Assembly: GCA_030829925.1 (NCBI GenBank)
Contig: JAURNZ010000009.1
Coordinates: forward strand, 1-8,553
From: Gammaproteobacteria bacterium
GTDB lineage: Bacteria > Pseudomonadota > Gammaproteobacteria > Comchoanobacterales > Comchoanobacteraceae
DNA: 8,553 nt
Direction of reading: 5' to 3'
The position numbers and the translations under genes were made by a program. The first letter of the stretch is position 1, and every line of letters starts with the position of its first letter. Positions 6,569-8,553 of this stretch are shown in pieces. The notes under the pieces were generated by a model. The model saw only the letters and a list, made by a program, of their open reading frames with translations. It did not search any database and was not told the origin of the DNA.

Positions 6569-7525
6569 TCATTTATCTGCTTTTTTAGCTGCCGTAGTTT
6601 TCTTTGCAGCCGCTTTCTTTGCTGGAGCCACCGCTTTTTTGGCACTCGCAGCTACTTTCTTGGCTGGAGCTACTTTCTTAGTACTCGCTGCCACTGTCTT
6701 CGCTGGCGCTGCTTTTATTGATGCTTCTGATGCTGAGGTTGCTTTTTTACTTACTGCAGCAGATGCATTAGATTTTCTAACTATTTTCACGTTCTCACTA
6801 TTGTCTTTAACAGCTTCTTTTTTCTTTGCTGGGACTTCTTGAGGACGTCTGCTTTTAGCTTCAGCAATCACTTCTTTAAAAAGATTCAAATACAATGATA
6901 CAGCTGCATGTGAATCATCATTACCTGGAATCACAAAATCAACGCCATCTGGTGCATTGTTTGTGTCAACGATACCGATGACTGGGATACCTAGTTTATT
7001 CGCTTCCTGAACGGCAATTTGCTCATGACCAACATCCATTACGATAACTGCATCTGGTAGTGCATTCATTTTCTTGATGCCACCAAAGCTTTGGTCGAGG
7101 CGTTTGATTTCTCTTTCGAATTGCAGGCATTCTTTTTTGGTAAAAGCTGTCTGATCTTCTGATGCCATTTGCTCTTCTAGCTGAATTAGACGTTTAATGG
7201 AATGTTTCATTGTTTTAAAGTTAGTCAGCATTCCACCTGGCCAACGAAAATTTACGTATGGCATATCAGATGCCATTGCAGTTTCTGCAACCTTATCTCG
7301 TGACACCCATTTTGTACCAACAAAAATAACCCTGCCACCGTTGTATACTAAATTTCCAACGTGGTCGAGTGCTTCTGCCATTGCACCAACAGTCTTTTCT
7401 AAATCAATGACATGGATCCCTTGTCTTGCACCAAATATAAATGGCGACATTTTAGGGTTCCAATAACGTGTTTTGTGGCCAAAATGAACACCGGCCTTAA
7501 AAAAATCAACAATAGATAACTTCAT
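6569..7525 (-). CDS. rpsB: 30S ribosomal protein S2 with a long Lys/Ala-rich C-terminal tail
   Basis: S2 is a late-assembling protein of the small ribosomal subunit. Residues 1-225 are a normal S2: AGVHFGHKTRYWNPKM (11-26), PFIFGAR (28-34), IDLEKTV (40-46), FVGTK (68-72), WPGGMLTNF (95-103), LPDAVIVMD (156-164), VQEANKLGIPVIGIVDTN (172-189) and IPGNDD (199-204). The protein is 318 residues against 241 in E. coli. The surplus is a tail from about residue 230, rich in Lys, Ala, Ser and Pro, with PAKK and AAKK units like those of histone H1-like proteins. The ATG at 7525 has AGGAG six bases upstream. It is the first gene of the seven-gene run and faces away from ccmH across 112 bases. Autogenous control by S2 on the leader is known for rpsB-tsf in E. 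coli and is possible here. Confidence 0.98.
   Translation of the reverse strand: MKLSIVDFFKAGVHFGHKTRYWNPKMSPFIFGARQGIHVIDLEKTVGAMAEALDHVGNLVYNGGRVIFVGTKWVSRDKVAETAMASDMPYVNFRWPGGMLTNFKTMKHSIKRLIQLEEQMASEDQTAFTKKECLQFEREIKRLDQSFGGIKKMNALPDAVIVMDVGHEQIAVQEANKLGIPVIGIVDTNNAPDGVDFVIPGNDDSHAAVSLYLNLFKEVIAEAKSRRPQEVPAKKKEAVKDNSENVKIVRKSNASAAVSKKATSASEASIKAAPAKTVAASTKKVAPAKKVAASAKKAVAPAKKAAAKKTTAAKKADK
6614..6694 (-). repeat. Internal tandem repeat in the S2 tail
   Basis: Two adjoining units of 13 and 14 codons encode VAAS-x-KK-(x)-VAPAKK (residues 278-290 and 291-304). The DNA is also similar between the units, with GCTGGAGC and ACTCGC blocks recurring on the plus strand. A third, decayed Lys/Ala stretch follows to the stop codon. 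Confidence 0.75.
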
Positions 7526-7637
7526 TATAATCTCCTGGGTTAATTTTTCTTAATTTACCTCGCCATCAATCTATGCTACCATAAACACCCAGATGAACGA
7601 TCCTGCAAATTAAGAAGTTTCAAATATAAGTGATACA
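7526..7637. promoter_or_regulatory. Divergent promoter and leader region between rpsB and ccmH
   Basis: This 112-base gap must hold the start signals of the rpsB operon (minus) and probably of ccmH (plus). On the minus strand TTGCAG (7608-7603) is a candidate -35 with TATGGT (7583-7578) 19 bases on. TGG-TAGCAT (7581-7573) is an alternative extended -10. None is close to consensus, so I do not fix a start site. On the plus strand TATAAG (7625-7630) could be a -10 for ccmH, but I see no convincing -35. The strand assignment of the region is clear from gene orientation; individual elements are weak. Confidence 0.45.
7535..7592 (-). promoter_or_regulatory. Possible rpsB leader stem touching the Shine-Dalgarno
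   Basis: On the minus strand CTGGGT (7592-7587) is the exact complement of ACCCAG (7540-7535), and the latter overlaps the start of the AGGAG ribosome binding site of rpsB. If the transcript begins upstream of 7592, this six-pair stem could limit access to the site. It is an inference from complementarity alone. Confidence 0.3.
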
Positions 7638-8012
7638 ATGCTAGCACAATTATTACGCCACCTCAACATTATTGTTTTAATTAGTGTTTGTTACGCAAGC
7701 CCACTCTATGAGTTTAACTCTTTTGAGCAAGAGCAGCACTATTACGAATATATTGGGCACATCAGATGCCTTGTTTGTCAAAACGAAAGTATTAAGGATT
7801 CCAACGCTCCGCTTGCCAGTCAGCTTAGATCTGTCATCTATGAACAAATGCTTGCGGGCAACGATGACGAGACAATCAATGCTTTTCTAGAAGAAAGGTA
7901 TGGTGCGTTTGTAAACTATAAACCAGAAGCTAATGGTCTTACCAGCATGTTATGGTTTATACCCTTACTACTATTTTTTGGGTATTTATTTAGACTTTTT
8001 GTCAGAAAATAG
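7638..8012 (+). CDS. ccmH: Cytochrome c maturation protein CcmH (CcmH/CycL N-terminal domain type)
   Basis: CcmH is a periplasmic-side thiol protein of the system I cytochrome c pathway. With CcmG it keeps the apocytochrome CxxCH cysteines reduced and helps present them to CcmF. The 124-residue protein has an N-terminal signal peptide (about 1-20, ending CYA) and the family hallmark RCLVCQN (43-49), with redox cysteines C44 and C47, then SIKDSNAPLA (51-60). A helical domain follows, then FLEERYGAFVNYKP (83-96) and a C-terminal membrane helix (about 103-121). This is the short form, without the TPR/CcmI-like extension of E. coli CcmH. The ATG at 7638 has only a weak AAGTGA upstream, but no better start exists. 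No other ccm gene is adjacent, although ccm genes usually form one operon, so this copy stands apart. Confidence 0.93.
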   Translation: MLAQLLRHLNIIVLISVCYASPLYEFNSFEQEQHYYEYIGHIRCLVCQNESIKDSNAPLASQLRSVIYEQMLAGNDDETINAFLEERYGAFVNYKPEANGLTSMLWFIPLLLFFGYLFRLFVRK

Positions 8013-8114
8013 ATTAAAAACAAAACGTAGATTAAAGTGAAATAGCACTCATGAATATACGCCAGAAACAACTATTCTTAGATCAACAGGATCTGAAAGT
8101 TTAAATTAATACTA

Positions 8115-8156
8115 TATTGTATGCCATTGAATAAGCGCGCTTTTCAATTTACAATA
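8115..8156. repeat. Nested inverted repeat with a GC-rich centre
   Basis: The outer arms TATTGTA (8115-8121) and TACAATA (8150-8156) are exact complements. Inside them ATTGAA (8126-8131) pairs with TTCAAT (8143-8148), around the palindrome AAGCGCGCTT (8133-8142), with a single bulged T at 8132. As RNA it would form a hairpin of about nine inner pairs with a CGCG loop plus an outer stem. No T-run follows on either strand, so it is not a standard intrinsic terminator. It could still end ccmH transcription or be a protein-binding site. Confidence 0.7.
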
Positions 8157-8224
8157 CATATAAAACATACATTTTACGCAAAGCCTAGCAAACTTTTCCA
8201 ATACTGTGTATATTCAAAGTAATT

Positions 8225-8230
8225 GGGAGA
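8225..8230 (+). promoter_or_regulatory. Ribosome binding site of the FkbM-like gene
   Basis: GGGAGA lies five bases before the ATG at 8236, a reasonable Shine-Dalgarno that fixes the start of the downstream partial gene. Confidence 0.55.
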
Positions 8231-8235
8231 ATTAA

Positions 8236-8553
8236 ATGAAAGCTATCATCAAATTTATTGTTCAATCAGTTAGGAATTACTTTTTATCTTATTCTATACA
8301 AGCCATTAAATCACTACCCGGCAACAGTGAAATTTACTTATTAGACATAGGTGCTGCTGGCGAAGTTGAGCCTCGTTGGAGACCATTTACTCAATTTCTG
8401 AACTACATTGGCTTTGAACCTGATGAACGCTCAAGGAATGCGATAAAAAACAATGATAAAAAATTTAAAACGTATTATATACTCCCATATGCTTTGGCAT
8501 ATGAAAAGAAAACTGTACATTTCAATCTTTGTAGAAAACCAGAAGTGTCGTCA
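8236..8553 (+). CDS. FkbM-like SAM-dependent methyltransferase (partial, C-terminus beyond right edge)
   Basis: The frame opens with ATG at 8236 after GGGAGA and is still open at the last base, giving 106 residues of an incomplete protein. After a basic, amphipathic N-terminal stretch (1-28) comes LLDIGAAGE (35-43), which fits SAM-binding motif I. Next is YIGFEPD (57-63), which fits the acidic second strand that binds the ribose. KPEVSS (101-106) resembles the xPxxSS segment of FkbM-type methyltransferases. FkbM relatives usually O-methylate sugars or other small molecules, often in polysaccharide or secondary-metabolite loci; the substrate cannot be told here. It lies on the same strand as ccmH, 223 bases away, and probably has its own promoter. 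The methyltransferase fold is fairly secure, the FkbM placement is moderately so. Confidence 0.75.
   Translation, partial: MKAIIKFIVQSVRNYFLSYSIQAIKSLPGNSEIYLLDIGAAGEVEPRWRPFTQFLNYIGFEPDERSRNAIKNNDKKFKTYYILPYALAYEKKTVHFNLCRKPEVSS

Larger units (their letters stand above)
8013..8235. other. Intergenic region between ccmH and the methyltransferase gene
   Basis: These 223 AT-rich bases have no convincing gene. They contain a 9-base direct repeat TAGATTAAA (8010-8018, overlapping the ccmH stop codon, and 8028-8036), a small imperfect hairpin AGATC-AACAG-GATCT (8080-8094) and a larger nested palindrome (8115-8156). TATATT at 8209-8214 is a possible -10 for the downstream gene with no good -35. 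Confidence 0.6.

Noticed and set aside
6393..6842. Plus-strand open frame of 149 codons opposite the rpsB tail and tsf start
   Set aside because: It is antisense to rpsB and tsf. Its low-complexity Ala/Phe-rich protein is what the Lys/Ala codons of the S2 tail give when read in reverse, and it spans the rpsB-tsf junction.
8075..8097. Hairpin AGATC-AACAG-GATCT as a ccmH terminator
   Set aside because: The stem is short and AT-rich with a bulge when extended, and no T-run follows it.
8051..8104. 17-codon open frame starting with ATG between ccmH and the methyltransferase gene
   Set aside because: It has no ribosome binding site, is very short and resembles nothing I know.

Overview
The window reads as a piece of chromosome from an AT-rich proteobacterium, most likely a gammaproteobacterium. 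The basis is the gene order rpsB-tsf-pyrH-frr-uppS-cdsA-bamA, the Omp85-type outer-membrane assembly factor in the same run, and a CcmH cytochrome c maturation protein. No finer taxonomic placement is possible from the sequence alone.

Layout. Positions 7525 down to 655 hold seven tightly packed minus-strand genes: ribosomal protein S2, elongation factor Ts, UMP kinase, ribosome recycling factor, undecaprenyl diphosphate synthase, phosphatidate cytidylyltransferase and BamA. Gaps are 2 to 24 bases, with overlaps at frr/uppS (8 bases) and uppS/cdsA (about 23 bases). This strongly suggests one transcription unit linking translation (S2, EF-Ts, RRF), pyrimidine nucleotide supply (PyrH) and envelope building (lipid carrier, phospholipid precursor, outer-membrane protein insertion). 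After 45 bases, bamA is followed on the same strand by an unrecognised hydrophobic protein that runs off the left edge (609 to 1). The genes usually found around this point in gammaproteobacteria (dxr and rseP before bamA, skp and lpxD after it) are not here.

Divergent from rpsB on the plus strand is a stand-alone ccmH (7638-8012). After a 223-base intergenic stretch with a conspicuous nested palindrome comes the start of an FkbM-like methyltransferase gene, cut by the right edge (8236-8553).

Most of the window is ordinary core genome. The parts that stand out are the Lys/Ala/Pro-rich tail on S2, the unknown membrane protein after bamA, altered motif residues in BamA and UppS, the isolated ccmH, and the palindrome. 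I found no mobile element, CRISPR array, tRNA or rRNA gene, and no convincing new multi-gene system.
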